Source: Isoetes taiwanensis (Eukaryota > Streptophyta > Lycopodiopsida > Isoetales > Isoetaceae). Taken from it: a stretch of 64,000 bases of DNA. Shown here piece after piece: positions 33,280-45,080 of this stretch. Under the pieces are notes generated by a model that worked only from the letters and a program-made list of their open reading frames with translations, made no database searches and was not told the origin of the DNA. The stretch lies in assembly GCA_021234155.1 (NCBI GenBank), contig JAJEKV010000024.1, positions 17,009,030 to 17,073,029 of the forward strand, written 5' to 3'. The translations under genes were made by a program, and so were the position numbers. The stretch's first letter is position 1. Each line of letters begins with the position of its first letter.

Positions 33280-34360
33280 TGGCAAAGGTCGTTGTTATCT
33301 GTTTCTTCTTCTGCAAAAGGGGATCTGTTTCTAGCCATGTCCACATGATTTTATGCTGGAGAATAGCAGAGATTTGGAAGAAGTAACTCGTCAGATGAGC
33401 ACAGGCTTACTTGGAAGATGCGACCGGTGCTCATGTTGTGCCAGGTAAGGGATTAGGCCGCAAAACCGATAAGGAGCTACTCTGGCATTCGGGTAAGCAA
33501 TCCCTAAATTCTTGATCTTCAGAGTTATTGCTTAGAATTGGCGCAGATGATGCCAGAGATAAATCTGGCCGTCATGATCAGAAACGCAGTAGCTCCAAGC
33601 ACAGATCATTTGGGAAATTTCGGCCCAAGAAATAGGTTTGCCATAGAGGTTTAAGCTTTTAGCTTCTCTTGGCACGTTTAGAAGCTTTGCATAAGGCAAA
33701 CACAAGAGTGTATGGCATATCCATGCTGGTGGACGTCCTTTATCTTTTGTAAACCATGGGCCATGCAACTAGCTGAAGCTTCTGGATGGAGATAATCGCA
33801 GAGGTAGTGTATGGTATATCCATTATGCATTTTCTTTGCTTTTGCACGTGTATCACATCCAAAAATTTCTTCTGATATATCTTAGGTCAAAATCAGGCTC
33901 ACATGCAGAATCTGAAAGAGCTATCTGGTCCCTGGTGCAGAACCAAGCGGTTGGTTTGCAGAGTATGAATCGTGGAGCTTGCCAATCTTCCATGATTTAC
34001 ATTACAAGTCACCAAGAACAATAAGAAATTGTGAAGATGTTTGGCCGTGATTATTGCTCTATCCTTATTGCTTTTTTTTTCGATCATTGGATCGAAGCAT
34101 TATTCCATGAATGTGCCAAATCAAGGGTTGTGGAATTTCCACATCAGACCCCGTATACACCTGCGCAGCCCATACGCGCTTTCTACGTATCTACATACAC
34201 CTAATACTTTTATGCATACAAATAAATAGTGAAGGTCATAACATTGCATTTACAACAGATGCACACTAACATAAGAGTGAACTAAAGTCAACAGGTGACA
34301 TATATTACATTGCACATATTACAGTATTACAGTGGCAGATGTCCATATCTGAAAAGAAGA
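33280..34360. other. No gene seen, right flank of the MULE
   Basis: Contains only short ORFs without recognisable similarity and a T-run near 34072. Confidence 0.45.
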
Positions 34361-34374
34361 CTCATAAAAAGAGC

Positions 34375-34705
34375 TTGAACAGCAAGCTTTCACAAAGGGC
34401 GTCCTTGCCCAAGGCGTCTGTACATAAGCAGAATATGACCACAAGTGCAAAATAACAGATAACATAAGGATGCAAAACAGCACACAAGAACACAGTAACA
34501 TAACATGTGCATAGCCTGAGGAAGAAGCTTCCACAAAGGCTGTCCATGCCCAAGACGTCTGTGCATAAGCAGACTATGAAACGAAACTCAAAGAAGAGAA
34601 AACATGACGGAACAACAGTCATGGAATTATCCAACACGGTTGAAGAACAGGCTTCCACAAAAGACGTGCATGCCCAAAAGCTCCTGCGAAGACGCTCCAA
34701 TTCAT
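34375..34705. repeat. Three diverged direct repeats, ~130 bp apart
   Basis: Blocks near 34381, 34517 and 34642 share AAGCTTCCACAAAGGCTGTC (with changes), GCCCAAGACGTCTGTGCAT and AAGCAGACTATG. Minus-strand ORFs over them show an internal peptide repeat (CLCTDxLGxDxLC) that merely reflects this. Probably a decayed tandem array. Confidence 0.6.
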
Positions 34706-34864
34706 ATACTGCATGTACGTAGAAGGCTGTACACATTTCCAAGAAACAAAACGGCAGATGCACCCTATATTACACTACAGAACTCTGCGCTCATGGAAAA
34801 CCCTTGTATTCACAAAAAACAGTCCTGCCTTTACAAAGAACTCCAAGGAGCACCCAGCCAATTC

Positions 34865-35395
34865 TCAGTCATTCCAATTGTACAACTCCAGCTCACCTCG
34901 CCCCTGTATTAGCCATGTCTCCGTCCAGACAGTAGCAATTGGAATTGCAGCTAGACAACCAATGTACTTTTCCAGAAAGTTCGTTGCTGCAACAAATGAC
35001 TGATGTGTCTCTATCGTCTCCAGCATAGAAAACACAGATAATGGAAGAAAACGCTCCACAATTAGGCAATCGAAGAGCACACCTGATGAGCCCTCAATCA
35101 GCCCACACGCCACATAACTGCTATCACCGAAGTATTCCTTCTTGAATGTGCAGAAGAATTTCTTCACCTCACTGGCAAGCAGGACAAAGCTTTCCGGCAC
35201 TGGCAATCCCATCTCAAGCGCCTCCTGCTTGTAAAGCACTAACAAATACAGAGAAGGCATGTCTCCAGCGACCAAGAATGCTGCCACAAACGCCCTTTTT
35301 GGCAAGGCATATGCCAGGGAGCCTCCAGGCCTCCAGCGACACCATCTGGCCGCCCAGCATGCCCGCCATCTCCTCCAGTAAATAAGGGCGAGCAT
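34865..35395 (-). CDS. Unrecognised 176-codon ORF
   Basis: Longest minus-strand ORF in the area. Its middle (KRAFVAAFLVAGDMPSLYLL, PVPESFVLLASEVKKFFCTF, CGLIEGSSGVLFDCLIVERF) reads like real protein with several hydrophobic stretches. I recognise no family. An overlapping frame upstream (MAGMLGGQMVSLEAWRLPG) also looks protein-like, which suggests a single-base frameshift near 35300 or an exon junction. Downstream it stops at a TAA-type end near 34865. Relic of a transposon or of a small gene are both possible. Confidence 0.35.
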   Translation of the reverse strand: MLALIYWRRWRACWAARWCRWRPGGSLAYALPKRAFVAAFLVAGDMPSLYLLVLYKQEALEMGLPVPESFVLLASEVKKFFCTFKKEYFGDSSYVACGLIEGSSGVLFDCLIVERFLPLSVFSMLETIETHQSFVAATNFLEKYIGCLAAIPIATVWTETWLIQGRGELELYNWND

Positions 35396-35735
35396 CAGTC
35401 GCCCGCCATGCTCGGACCAGCCCTGCCACGATTCTCTACCACGAAACCATTACCCAGACTAAAAAAAACAAACACGAAACCCTAACCCCCATTTCTCTCC
35501 CCACCATTGCCAAAACCTTACTAACTCAATCATTTGGGAACCTTATCAAAAAGAGCAAATTATCTAAACCACAGCCAATTATCTAGACTTGAGCAAAAGA
35601 ATATTTCTTAAAGATTTTTTTTTTCCCTATAGGGGCTGAATTGAGGTTAAAAAAACAAAAAAAATATATAAAATTAAATTTTGAACCCCAAAATAGCCCT
35701 TCTTTTTTGTGCGAAGAGAATTAACTGCATAAAAG

Positions 35736-35852
35736 TGACACTTTTTCAACCAATTAGAATTTTTCCGAAGTATGTTTTTCAGAGAACTCATGTGACACTT
35801 TTTCAACCAATTAGAATTTTTCCCAAGTATGTTTTTTTGAGAGAACTCCTGT
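35736..35852. repeat. ~60-bp tandem duplication
   Basis: Two copies of GTGACACTTTTTCAACCAAT, TAGAATTTTTCC and AAGTATGTTTTT, followed by GAGAGAACTC. Nearly identical. Confidence 0.8.
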
Positions 35853-36175
35853 TTTAAGAGATCGTAACTTTTAATCGAAAATAGACGTGAAGTGATAACT
35901 GAAATTATAGTATATTTAAAAATTGAAGATAAAATCTGGATATTCAAATGCACAACTTAAAGTACTTTTACAATACTCAGTCATATGCAAAAAATGTGAG
36001 GAGTGATGAGAGAAGGTTCGAGCACAAAAAACAATGATTAGAGTTTTTTCATCCAAAAGGGCCAACAAATATTCGGTTTTCCATGTATCTAAGAAAATAG
36101 CAAATTTCTCTTGTTTAAAGAGCAGAGATAGTAGCGAAAAAAGGATACTGTGTTTGAACACGTGAAACCCTTTTT

Positions 36176-36639
36176 ATATAACAATCAACACACAACTACC
36201 ATTAACATTATTAACACAAACCATTGCATTTAACACATTTAAATTAAAATCCCCCTTAAACCCCCTTTCGTTTGGGTGCATATTCACACGGGGGGTTAGT
36301 TCGGGCAACGAGAGCCTTCGGATGGGCATATTTGCCCTTTATTCCAAGATCTGGACCGTACATAGCGATCCTCGTTTGTGGGGTATGCATGTACAAATTT
36401 TTGTATACTGTATATTAAGGTTTACAAAATACTATAAGATTTGAGTGAATGTACTTAATGGTGTTAATTTTGTACATGTATTGTAAATATATTTTTGGGG
36501 CTCTCGCTGCCCTACGTAACCCCCCGTGTGAATATGCACCCAAACGAAAGGGGGTTTAAGGGGGATTTTAATTTAAATGTGTTAAATGCAATGGTTTGTG
36601 TTAATAATGTTAATGGTAGTTGTGTGTTGATTGTTATAT
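36176..36639. mobile_element. Fold-back (hairpin) element with ~141-bp arms
   Basis: The left arm 36176-36317 is the near-perfect inverted complement of the right arm 36499-36639, with a ~180-bp loop. Arms contain CACACAACTACCATTAACAT, CCCTTAAACCCCCTTTCG and CATATTCACACGGGGGGTTA. Only a few mismatches near the inner ends (TAGTTCGGGCA against TACGTAGGGCA). No ORF. A MITE or other fold-back transposon is the likeliest explanation. Confidence 0.8.
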
Positions 36640-37395
36640 TAAAAAAAATTTTGGGCCCTTCGGGCCCTAATAGAAGCCTTCGGGCACTAAGGATGGCATA
36701 TATGCATGTAGCAATTTTAGAAACAATTATGCATGTAACAACTTTAGAAACACTTGAGCATGTAATCCAATTTCAGAAGACAAGTCTAGAATGGCATACA
36801 TACATAATTTGATTCTTCAAAACAATAAGTTAAGCACAATATAAAGAGTCAATTTTTACATGTGTGCAATTTAAGTGTATTTTGTTCAATGCGCAACCTG
36901 CAACTATGGTAGTCCATCTAAACCCATCTGAACCCATCCCTTTTCGGCATCTGCTGAGAAATAATTTAAGCTTTTTTAAGCTCTCCATGCATGCCTGGCA
37001 TATGTATAAACTGTGGCATTTCAGAAAATCAAATCATGACCAAGCATTTCCTTAGAGCTCAATTGCGTTGAGGAGAAATTCATGTTGAGCATATCCTGCA
37101 AGAATCACATTCTATGATACCCAATCCTTCTCCGCCATTTTTTCAAGTACTTCTTGTGCCTCATTAATATAACCTAGATGGGTGCAACCTTAGATTCAAG
37201 GCAGCCGATGCATGATGACGAGAGCCCTCCTTAGCATATGGCTGATACTGGTTACTGCCTTCTAATTTGCTGGTAATATAAACGGGTGAAATTATCAGCC
37301 AAGAAATCTGCCAGCGAGCCCAGCAAAAACCCATTTTATGGAAGCATTAGTAGATTCGAAAAATAATCCATAGTATGCCCATCTTTTGGAAATCC
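36640..37395. other. No gene seen
   Basis: AT-rich, with GGGCCCTTCGGGCCC near 36653 (a short dyad) and no ORF of note. The GIY-YIG end of MSH1 was sought here on the minus strand and not found. Confidence 0.45.
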
Positions 37396-37407
37396 GCATG
37401 ATGCCCA

Positions 37408-37466
37408 TCTAACCCGGAAAAACTGTGATTTAGGCCGGAAAAACTGTGATTTAGGCCAGGAAAACT
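37408..37466. repeat. 24-bp tandem repeat
   Basis: CCGGAAAAACTGTGATTTAG repeated with GCC linkers, two full copies and a partial third. Confidence 0.75.
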
Positions 37467-37604
37467 CTACAGTGCCATAATATGCCAATCTTACCTGTTA
37501 AGCTTACTTTTTCACTGTCTGATCCCAACCTTCACAACTTTTGAAAGCAAAACTCCATCATTTACACTGTCTGAAAGAAGAAACAGAGGCAGGAATGATC
37601 TGAC

Positions 37605-38351
37605 CTGACGATTTAGTGTAGACACATTTGGTGATGATGGCATCTGGGCAATAATCTCACCAAGCTTCTCCTGGCTTATTTGTAAGAAAAGAGTCTCTGC
37701 ATGTTTGAAACCTGTCATAAGACATATATTAGTACTTAAACCGTGTCATGCATGAATCATATGATTACCTTCCTTACTTATGGTCTGTGGTAACCCAGCC
37801 TTGTGGGCCCTGTTTTGACTGCCCTCCTGATGCCTCTGTTTATTCTCATTTACTGCGACACAATTTATAGCTTCTCCATTCGAAGAATTAGCAATGCTGC
37901 TTTTCAAGCTCTGGACACTACTTTCATCAAGAACTATGCCAACGGGATTTGACACTGGTTTTAATCCATACTTCACATAATTTGCCTTGTAAATACTGTT
38001 CGCTCTATCAATTAGAGAGTATGGAATCCCTTCTTTTAATGCAACCTCAAAAGCTAGACTTTCCCTACAAGCTCCATCTACAAGCTTCCAAGTAGGCTGA
38101 ACTTTTCCATTTGCATTTTTTATGGCCATTGCTTTCAAAACCACATTCTTTACGTTCAATTTCATATCAAGAAGTCCGTGAAGGTGAGTACACAAAACAC
38201 CAATGCACTCAATTTCATCCGGAGCTTCAAGAACAGCTCCAACAATTGATGTACCCTTTTGCACTTCTGTGCCCCTGCATAGCTCATCCACCAGGACTAG
38301 GCTGTTTCTTGTAGCCTCCTGCAGAATAGTGCGTAACTCTGCCATTTCAAC
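37605..38351 (-). pseudogene. MSH1: MSH1 (organellar MutS homologue), two orphan exons
   Basis: MSH1 is the plant MutS homologue that limits recombination in mitochondria and plastids. Exon 38351-37769 begins after TTTGCAG and encodes VEMAELRTILQE, the Walker B and signature region SLVLVDELCRGTEVQKGTSI, and THLHGL. Exon 37711-37605 encodes GFKHAETLFLQISQEKLGEI and joins in frame (phase 1). Both are free of stops. Missing from the window are the preceding Walker A exon, all N-terminal parts and the following GIY-YIG nuclease domain. In that direction the sequence turns into dyad repeats, LINE debris and then glutathione reductase. So I read it as a truncated fragment, possibly transposed or left after rearrangement. 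Confidence 0.82.
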
Positions 38352-38359
38352 CTGCAAAT

Positions 38360-38985
38360 ATGCCAAACACAGCAATATATGGCATCCTGCCACAGATTTA
38401 ACGAACAAGCAGACAACAATGTATGGAGCTTTCGGCTATGCAATCTAGCACCCAACAGTTCGACCTTCTCAAATCCGGCAATTGATAGGTCCACATGACG
38501 AAGCACCTTTCTGCCTAAATTTCACTTCGGCCCTTTTTAAATTGGTAAGAGCCCAAAATCGACCCATCCCCTTTCCGGCTCAGCTTTCTTGAGGGGGCAC
38601 CACCGGATTTTGTTCCTCTATCTGCAACAGCTTGGAAGGCAAGAATAGGACCGTAGATTTGCACTTGGATCCTAGATGCTGCACAAAATAGGGAAATGCA
38701 TTGCATACCGAACAACCTGCTGTGGATGAATGAAAAAACTGCTTCGTATCCCACAACCCTAGAAAAACCCTAGAAAAACATGCAAACAATAAAAAAAAAC
38801 ATGCAAACAATAAAAGCCCCACAACCACACGATTTTCCCTCTCTTTAAAATCAATGGCTAACAAATAGGTGCACTCTAGAAATACTGTTTAGTACGTCCA
38901 CGTGAATACGCCCGTGAAATCATATGAAAACCATGCCAAAAAGCGTATAAAATCACAAAAAAAACCCCCTGTTATAATGCTATAT
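38360..38985. other. No exon found upstream of MSH1 fragment
   Basis: Minus-strand ORFs here (for example around 38580-38864) do not resemble the MSH1 ATPase domain. The stretch is otherwise unremarkable. Confidence 0.4.
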
Positions 38986-38988
38986 ATT

Positions 38989-39336
38989 TGCTATTCGGGA
39001 ATACCTTTTTATATTCTGGAATACACTTGCTATTCCAGAATAGTGAAAGAGAAAAAAAATCTAACCCTTTTTGTATTCTGGAATACACATCCTATTCTGG
39101 AGTAGCGAAAGGGAAAAAGAAAGCAACATCAACAGGGTTTTTTAGCATTTTCAATTTATTTCAATGACCTTGCAATTTTTTCGTTTGTTTTGTGGGGATA
39201 CATGATCATGGTTCTAAATAATAATGAGATTTTTTTTTTTTTTTTAAAGGACTAAGGATACTGGATCTTGGTTCTAAATGATAAAGGGAAATGTATTCTA
39301 GAATACACTTTTGTATTCCAGAATACATTTTTTTTT
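38989..39336. repeat. Cluster of TATTCnnGAATA dyads
   Basis: About seven copies of a 12-bp dyad over 350 bp: TATTCGGGAATA, TATTCTGGAATA, TATTCCAGAATA, TATTCTGGAATA, TATTCTGGAGTA, TATTCTAGAATA and TATTCCAGAATA. Nearly all contain TTCnnGAA. A-rich AAAGAGAAAAAAAA spacers lie between some of them. Confidence 0.75.
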
Positions 39337-39713
39337 CCAGAGAGACAACGTGTTTTTTCTTGCCAATTTTGCTCCGGCGATCTTTCTCTAGGCTCGCGCC
39401 ACCATTTCTGTCTTGTGATGGCTTTGGCATTTGTTTTAGCTATATGTTAACCCATGGCACTGGCTACATCGTCTTCAAAAATCATTTTTCCATTAGGGCT
39501 GGTCAATCTGTTCGGATGGGCAGATCGGGAGATGCCTGCCCTAAGCAACCTTGATATGATAAGGGAGAAGAGTAGGTCTAAATACTTTGTTTTCACAATA
39601 CTTTGTTTGCATGGACCAGGGACCAAAAGACCAGGGATTACTTCGTTTGAAGGCAGTAACAGGAATTTTGATGTCCGTCCAACGAAACCATAGCCGTCCC
39701 TTTATGTTCAGGT

Positions 39714-39845
39714 AGGGTTTACATTTTTAATCCTGGTAGTAATACGCCTGCTGCTCTCTCTCTTTGTACTTGGGTCCCATAGTCCAGTTGGTCTCCGTGG
39801 ACGATAAAATCATATTCTATTCTATTCTATTTCGTTTCATTCTAT
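39714..39845 (+). mobile_element. 5'-truncated LINE tail (family 1)
   Basis: TAATCCTGGTAGTAATACGC, CTTGGGTCCCATAGTCCAGT, TGGTCTCCGTGGACGATAAA, then (TATTC)n. This matches the 3' end of the longer LINE at 55.96-56.09 kb in the same order. Confidence 0.8.
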
Positions 39846-40059
39846 ATGGGAACTATTCTTACTCTATTGCAGACTGATAGTTTAGAATAAATCAAGCAGA
39901 CTGTTTGCAAACTCTGATGTTTGGAAATAAATCTTGCAGTCTTACTATGTTTGCAGACTCTGATAGTTATAGAGTAGAAGTATCAATTTCATTTGGAAAA
40001 AATCTTGCCTTGGGAGAACTTATGTGCTCTGACTAAAACAGAAAATTCTTAAGTTGAGT

Positions 40060-42060
40060 TCTTGTGGCTGAGAATGGGTGCTCATGGCGTCAAACATGAA
40101 ATCTAACAATCTCAAAAATGTTATTCTATTGGTAAGTTATGCTAGCATTTCCTTTCCCTTTGCCTGCAAGATGGGTCTCAGATTTAGAAGCTTAAGCAAA
40201 ACATTTGCAACTTGTTATAGTCTGGTAAAACAAGGAGCAGAATTGGCTCATACTAGAACTGGCATCATACTTGAAATAGGATTTACAAGCACTGCTTCAG
40301 CATCAGAAGGATGGATAGGATGGGGAATTTATCTCAGCCTTTCTGGCCAATTTACGCTTGCAATTTGTTAACATTTTTAGTAGTTGTACTGAAAAAGAAA
40401 AACATAAGAGGATTTAGCTGGGCTGCATAATTGATTATTAGTATGAGAATCCATTTCAAGATTCTAATTGCCATGTGCATGCTAACTTATTCTTAACTAA
40501 ACTTGTCTTGTAAAGGTACCACATCCACTTGGAGAGACTAATGTGATGCGCGCTCTACAAATGCATTCATCTCTTGTTCAACGAATGTTTATTGATTCAG
40601 TGTTTCCGGTATGTTGCAAGTAGAAAGAAGAAACAAAGTATAGAATCACAAGCAAAAGAGGACTTTTTTTTACCTAAAAAATAGCCGTTAAGAAAAAGAG
40701 AAGGCTGCATAGTTGAGAACAAGATACTTGCTCTGTTGAAGGTGTGGTTTATCTGGCCATAATAAAGATATAATATTGTCATTCATTTGCATTTCAATGA
40801 TAAAAACATGCATTTGTGGCAAAAAATTCAGCCTTATGTTTGGATTGGTTGTCCTCTAAAAGTGTTCCCATGCATCAAGTGCACTTTTGTGTAATATTGA
40901 ACGAAACTCATGCAACTGCATGTAATCAAGTAAGAGACAGCCATTAGCCATTAGTCCGATGTATCTAGATCCTTGTTTTATTGAATTGCTTTGATTTTTA
41001 TAGCTTGATCCATGCATGTTACCTATGAGTTTATTTACATGATTTAGAGCTAGAAAGATGAATAAAATTTGTACCAATTTTACCAATTTTATATTAATAA
41101 AAATAATTTTATCGATTTGAATTGGCAATAATCAAGTTGCAAGTTGCTTCTTCTGGCACCTCATCCTCACTGACCAGCCCTGCCAAGTGGTTAGTCAACA
41201 AAATTCATTGCACCATTGCAGAACAGAAAAATCATATATGATTTACAGGCTCAGGTTACGCGGGCTATGAGCTCTGATGATGCTGCACATATGCTCAATG
41301 ATACATTTCGAGCATTGGCATCTCAGGTGGCTTCTGACTTTCCTCCATGAATAAGATATGCAACCTATGTCCAATCCAAGAAAACCTCTTTTCTCATCAC
41401 CTGGTTGATCTCTAATGGCTCTGTAGATGGCTCTTTGAAGATCAATAATCTTCTTGCATTATGGCATGACTTGGATATTGAAGACAAATGTCTTCTCGAT
41501 GCTCTTGTTGAGGATCGAGATCTTTTTGTGATCTGCACTGTCCAACCCATGGCCTATCTAATGCATGACTATTACCTTGCCCACTCAACTCACGCCTTTG
41601 TGGATGATTCCTCTACCTCAAGACGTGCTATAAGTCAGGAATACCAATTTCTTCTTCAAGCTGATAATCCTTATCTTCAGCACTCATACTGGATTGGTGC
41701 ATTCAAGAACGAGTATATGCCAGAGTTATAAAACATTTCCACTTTGGATACAGGAAGCCCTGGATGCTGCTCAATGGCATTTAGCAAACCCTGATGATAT
41801 TGGCTTTGTTTACTTTATTCACACCATGCTAAAATATATAATATCTTGATGTGTTATCTTCAGCAAAAGATACAAGCGGTCGAATGGAGTAGGTCTGGTA
41901 TCCGATGCGCAACGTGTTCTCAAGTTTCCATAAGGAAGATGAGATCCATGTCTGCAGCAATGGAGTTGAGACTATCTCCCTTCTGCCAAGGGAAGCCTTT
42001 GCAATTCTAGGAGATCATATGCAATCACTGACCCTATTTGATGGCCGGGTTAGCAGCGCC
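40060..42060 (+). pseudogene. Unrecognised exon-like segments on plus strand
   Basis: Three protein-like segments sit next to splice-like sites. 40517-40608: VPHPLGETNVMRALQMHSSL then VQRMFIDSVFP, ending at GGTATGTT. 41245-41326: AQVTRAMSSDDAAHMLNDTF then RALASQ, bounded by an acceptor-like TTTACAG and GGTGGC. 41360-41731: TSFLITWLISNGSVDGSLKI and NNLLALWHDLDIEDKCLLDA, with a stop at 41729. I cannot name the family. They could be the remains of one host gene disrupted by transposons, or of an unknown element. GTAAGT-type donors support real exons for the first two. Confidence 0.35.
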
Positions 42061-43520
42061 ACCAAGGAGGGCAGCATCAACGTGGAGCAGCAGGAGCGAA
42101 AACAGCAGCAGCCCGAGAGATGAGAGGACGTGCAGTGGGTGGAGCAGTAGAAACAGTAGACGCATGTTGAGCAGAGGTGGCCACGTCAGAAGCAGTAGTC
42201 TCAACATCAACTTCAACATTGGGTGCAGCAGCAGTTCTGGGAGCCCGAGTAGCAGATGTGGCAGCATCGCCTCGAGGGGTTTTAGCAGTTCTGTGCATTG
42301 CATCCCCAACGTCAGCATTAGGTGGCTTAGACACTTGCTCTTTCCCTTAGACCAGGGCCGCTGCGCCTGCCTGCGATTGACGGCCCGCACATGAGTTAAC
42401 TCCCTTCTACATTGTTCCCGTTGTTGAGAGGTGAGGTCATGATCGGCATATATTGTGGTGCCCTTCAGTTTCACCCCCTGGCATAGTATGGCATCTCTTA
42501 CCAGTGCATCGACAACCGTGAATTTGATAATGTGTGGGCGATCTGGGTGCCGAACACCGTGGTGGCTAGCCCGGGCAATATGTACAGGGGCATGAAATCT
42601 CATGCGTGACAGGACCACTGTATGTAGCCGCTTCATGAGGTGCTCCCCCTCCACTTCAGGGAGGCCTCAGACTACTACATTATGTCTCTTACGACTCTGT
42701 TCTTGTTGCTCACTGAGCCATGAGGTAATGTTCCCTGTTTCCTCACATGTTGTTGGTTGCCTGCTGGGGGCTGCTTGCTGATTGTGCTGAGCTCCGGGTT
42801 GCTGTCGCAGAGAGGTAGCATTGGCATGAGCTAGAGCAACCGTTGCAGCTTGCTGAGTGGCCTTCCCTCCCTGTAGTTCGGACCTAAGCTGTTGTTGGAG
42901 CTTGTATTGCCTTGCTAGCTTATGCATGCAATGCCGTAACTGCATGTAGGCCTTTGTCCTGCTGAGTGACTGCGGCCCGCAGCCTTCGTACCTCGCGATC
43001 TTGCTTGTTTGCCATGTGCTCCAATCCCTGAAGTTTGGAGGCCATCTCCGCTTTCTTAGCCAAGAAATGTTCCTGCGCATTGTTGAGCTTGACTTGGAGG
43101 GTCTGGAGGTGTTCGTGTTGCGTCTCGTTGACTGCCTGTAAGGTCTTTTGGATCGTGGCTGCCCTCTCTTCAGTCTCTGTGTGGAGTACCGACAGATTTG
43201 TCCGAGTCTCCAGCTCGAACTGTTCCCTGCCTCGAGCTATGATATCCATTCTGGCGGATATGGCATCCAGGGTGGCATGGAGATCTGCAAGCCGCACTCC
43301 ATCTTGCTGCCTTTCAATGTGTGCTAGGCGAAGGCCGTCCTCAAGCTGTTGGATGCGGGTGTCCATGCTGGAAACGTGCTGCTTTTCTGTGGTGAGTTGC
43401 ATTTTGAACAGTCTGGGCGAGGAGGCATGTACTTTTGCTGTCAAAGATGCAATCCAGGTTGTGTTGCGCTCCACCATCGTTTGGATCTGCTTCCATTGTT
43501 CCTTAGGTGTCTAGTTTGGT
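42060..43520 (-). pseudogene. LINE (L1-type) ORF1-like protein relic
   Basis: On the minus strand 43477-42920 encodes a long coiled coil (SMDTRIQQLEDGLRLAHIER; QFELETRTNLSVLHTETEER). Then comes a frame change and the RNA-binding-type region: SRKRHNVVV-stop-GLPE near 42690-42655, HIIKFTVVDALVRDAILCQG and TTIYADHDLTSQQREQCRRE near 42545-42410. The order coiled coil, R-N-x-x-x-x-GLPE, then the basic C-terminal domain is that of L1-type ORF1 nucleic-acid chaperones. Single-base shifts and a TAG at about 42666 break it. No ORF2 follows directly. It may belong to the same LINE family as the ORF2 copies here, but that cannot be shown. Confidence 0.7.
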
Positions 43521-45080
43521 GTAGCTGGTGAGGATGGATTCACATAGCTCGCTGCTATGTGGGTGTACTTGCCTTGTGTCTAACAAGCCATATTTGTTGC
43601 GCATGTTCTTGCTCCCATCTAATGAAGTGGAGACACCTATACAATAAGCAATGCCAATTAATGAAGCAAGCTCGGCTTCAAATGCTTATGGCTCGCGTTT
43701 CGTGCATCAGATCGTGATGAAACCCATGCCATCGAGTTTCTCTCATCGAAAGCTTTTCAATGACCAGTGATATGGCATTATTTTGCAGTAGTAGGACGTC
43801 GTGCTACCAGATTCTAAAGGATCTTAGAGAACCTCGATAGAATCTCAGGAATCGTTAGGGAATATGAAAAATTTAAGGGAATCTCCATGGCATCTTAGAG
43901 AAGCTCGAGGAATCTACGAAAATCCCTAGTAACCTTAAGAAAGTCTCACGATTCTATTTTTCCACATATTCTGAAAAAATACTCGTTGGAAAAGCTCGCA
44001 GATTTAGCCAGGGTGATAAATTTCTTGTAAGGATAAAAGATTTATAAAGTAAAGAATTAAATTGAATTAGGGGAGGTCAACCAATAGCGGATCAAGTTAC
44101 CATTTTCAAAAAAGAAATGAAGATGTTAGTTTTTTATCACAAAACTAAATATGTAGCCCCAAAGATTGTATGTCAAGCTAAATGGAAAACTTTTTTGAAA
44201 AAAAAAAATTTGTTGCAGCTGTCAAATTCTGAGGTAAACTTGTACTCTTCAAACGCCCAGTAATCAATGAAAACTCCAATTGTGGACCATGTCAGATATA
44301 CATCCTGATCCGTAATCAATGAAAACTCCAATTGTGGACCATGTCAGATATACATCCTGATCCAAATAGAGAAGTGTGGTAGACCAAATTATATTAAACA
44401 ATAAGGATTGAAAGTGGGCAACATGTAAATTAGTCTGATTTAGAACAAGAATTTAGAACAAATTTCTTTTGTGGCATCATCTCTTCGTAGAGATCCATTC
44501 CCTCTTTCTTGAGGGAAATCCGGTCAGTTAGGGTTTCTTACAACACTATGCCTATGAAAAAAACTGGAATCCAACGTTGCCTATTACCATTTATCAAGAA
44601 AACCTTTAAAACTGTGTTGAATGATACAACAATTTTCAGCCAGCTGATGAGTTTCCTTTCTATTTAGAACAATAAATAATGCACATACATGAGTTTGCAT
44701 TGTCCAGTTCCAACTTTGGATCCTGAGCCAAGGCCCTTGCAAAGAGCAGCTCAACAGAGTCAGAAACAAGCAAGAAATGCCATCGGAGAGGGAACCTAAA
44801 ACCTGAGAGTCTACATATTGAGCACAATATTTTGATTGATCTGAATATATCAACGGAGATGTGTTTGACACGAAAAATGTCAGAAAGATGGTCTATGTGA
44901 ACGTGCAGAAGAAGAAGAAGAAAGCTTGCAGGGCAGCATCAATCCATTTTTTTTTTCTGAACCTAGCATTTCGACCTCAAACAAAGCTGCTCCCTGCATC
45001 TGTATAAAACAGAAGATTTTGTGAAACTTTGATAACTAGAAAAAAAACGCAACCTTGCCTGTAGGTTTCCGATCTCCAAA
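43521..45080. other. Noncoding, AT-rich, upstream of glutathione reductase
   Basis: Short diverged repeats (GGAATCT and CTCGAGGAATC words, 43850-43940), a GGTGATAAATTTCTTGTAAG phrase near 44010 with relatives at 5940 and 59370, and a perfect 52-bp tandem duplication listed separately. No gene seen. Confidence 0.45.
44260..44363. repeat. Perfect 52-bp tandem duplication
   Basis: Two identical copies starting GTAATCAATGAAAACTCCAA at 44260 and 44312. Confidence 0.9.

Noticed and set aside
38515-38864. Possible Walker A exon of MSH1
   Set aside because: None of the minus-strand frames shows a G-x-x-x-x-GKS/T loop or the residues that follow it.
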